Below are positions 6,590 through 6,957 of a stretch of 6,957 nt of DNA, in pieces. Every line of letters starts with the position of its first letter. Within the stretch, counting starts at the first letter, position 1. This DNA is from Gammaproteobacteria bacterium. GTDB lineage: Bacteria; Pseudomonadota; Gammaproteobacteria; CAJXQU01. The translations under genes were made by a program, and so were the position numbers. The notes below the pieces were generated by a model. The model was not told where the DNA came from. It did not search any database and saw only the letters and a program-made list of their open reading frames with translations. The stretch lies in assembly GCA_026984275.1 (NCBI GenBank), contig JALSSM010000440.1:1-6957 (forward strand), given 5' to 3'.

Positions 6590-6957
6590 TTCATGTTTTT
6601 CCGGACATCTGAGATCATTCCACCTCTTTATCAAACAAATCACCGGCTAAAGCCTAGCCAATGTAGCCTTTGTCCCCCCGTCCACGTTTAGCAACCCCCT
6701 CAAAAACACGGTGGCGTAGAATACGTAGATTGTGGCAGACCTTTAAGCTAATTGAATCAACAAAAGCAATGCCGGTTGGGGCCTTTGAGCTAGGAAAAGT
6801 AGCTTCATAACGGAACCAACATGCTGGGCATTACTTCCAGAAATCTTGTATAGCTTAGTAAGTCAGGAAAAGCATCGACATAAAATTGAGTTACGAAACC
6901 CTTGTAATCGTTCTTAAAATCCCGATGATTAGACGGATGAAACAGAATAATGATGGT
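6590..6957 (-). pseudogene. IS982-family transposase, degenerate and partial (continues past window edge)
   Basis: Read on the minus strand from the window edge, the first frame gives TIIILFHPSNHRDFKNDYKG up to SYTRFLEVMPSMLVPL, then TGA (6805-6807), matching the ILFH/SYxRFxxLMP region of IS982 transposases. The match resumes in another frame (about 6809-6654) with APTGIAFVDSISLKVCHN and RHRVFEGVAKRG, which includes the first catalytic Asp. It then jumps directly to GDKGYIG, skipping the several dozen residues that normally intervene (the GFKLHL region), and reaches TAG at 6654-6656. After a further frame change, ISDVRKNMK (about 6589-6615) matches the late RKNMK motif. The C-terminal part and the terminal inverted repeat are absent; similarity ends about 15 nt from the sulP stop. 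The element is dead: at least two frame changes, one deletion and an in-frame stop. Confidence 0.82.

Noticed and set aside
6461..6643. Minus-strand 60-residue open frame across the sulP 3' end and the IS remnant
   Set aside because: It reads the IS remnant in a frame that does not give the RKNMK motif and then runs through the antisense of sulP; no coherent protein.

Overview
The window looks like chromosomal DNA from a gammaproteobacterium of moderate to low GC, by eye in the mid-40s percent. This rests on the character of the proteins (a SelO resembling E. coli YdiU, an E. coli-like family I pyrophosphatase, an IS982 relative). A marine or methylotroph-like lineage such as Methylophaga is a guess only; nothing here proves the genus.

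Layout: (1) 1-111 is an AT-rich leader with a weak promoter and an 8-codon reading frame that overlaps the next start. (2) 112-1725, selO, a protein adenylyltransferase. (3) 1739-2269 on the minus strand, ppa, the soluble inorganic pyrophosphatase, converging on selO with only 13 nt between the stop codons. (4) 2270-2428 is a compact intergenic region with back-to-back promoters. (5) 2429-4441, hppA, a membrane pyrophosphatase whose motifs point to the K+-dependent class and probably to Na+ transport, followed by a strong hairpin. (6) 4442-4847 is mostly non-coding and holds a decayed Cro/C1-type (XRE) regulator fragment. (7) 4848-6575, a SulP anion transporter with a C-terminal STAS domain. 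(8) 6576-6957 is a broken IS982-family transposase on the minus strand that runs off the window.

Functionally, the core is the divergent ppa/hppA pair: two enzymes for the same substrate, one wasting pyrophosphate as heat and the other saving its energy as an ion gradient, read from one shared control region. selO is a convergent neighbour with no obvious functional link. The right-hand third is an accessory stretch in which an intact sulP lies between two pieces of gene debris, suggesting past rearrangement or acquisition.

I found no convincing undescribed multi-gene system, CRISPR array, rRNA or tRNA. The most useful leads are the likely Na+ specificity of the membrane pyrophosphatase, the loss in SelO of a regulatory cysteine known from E. 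coli, and the two previously unlabelled gene remnants.
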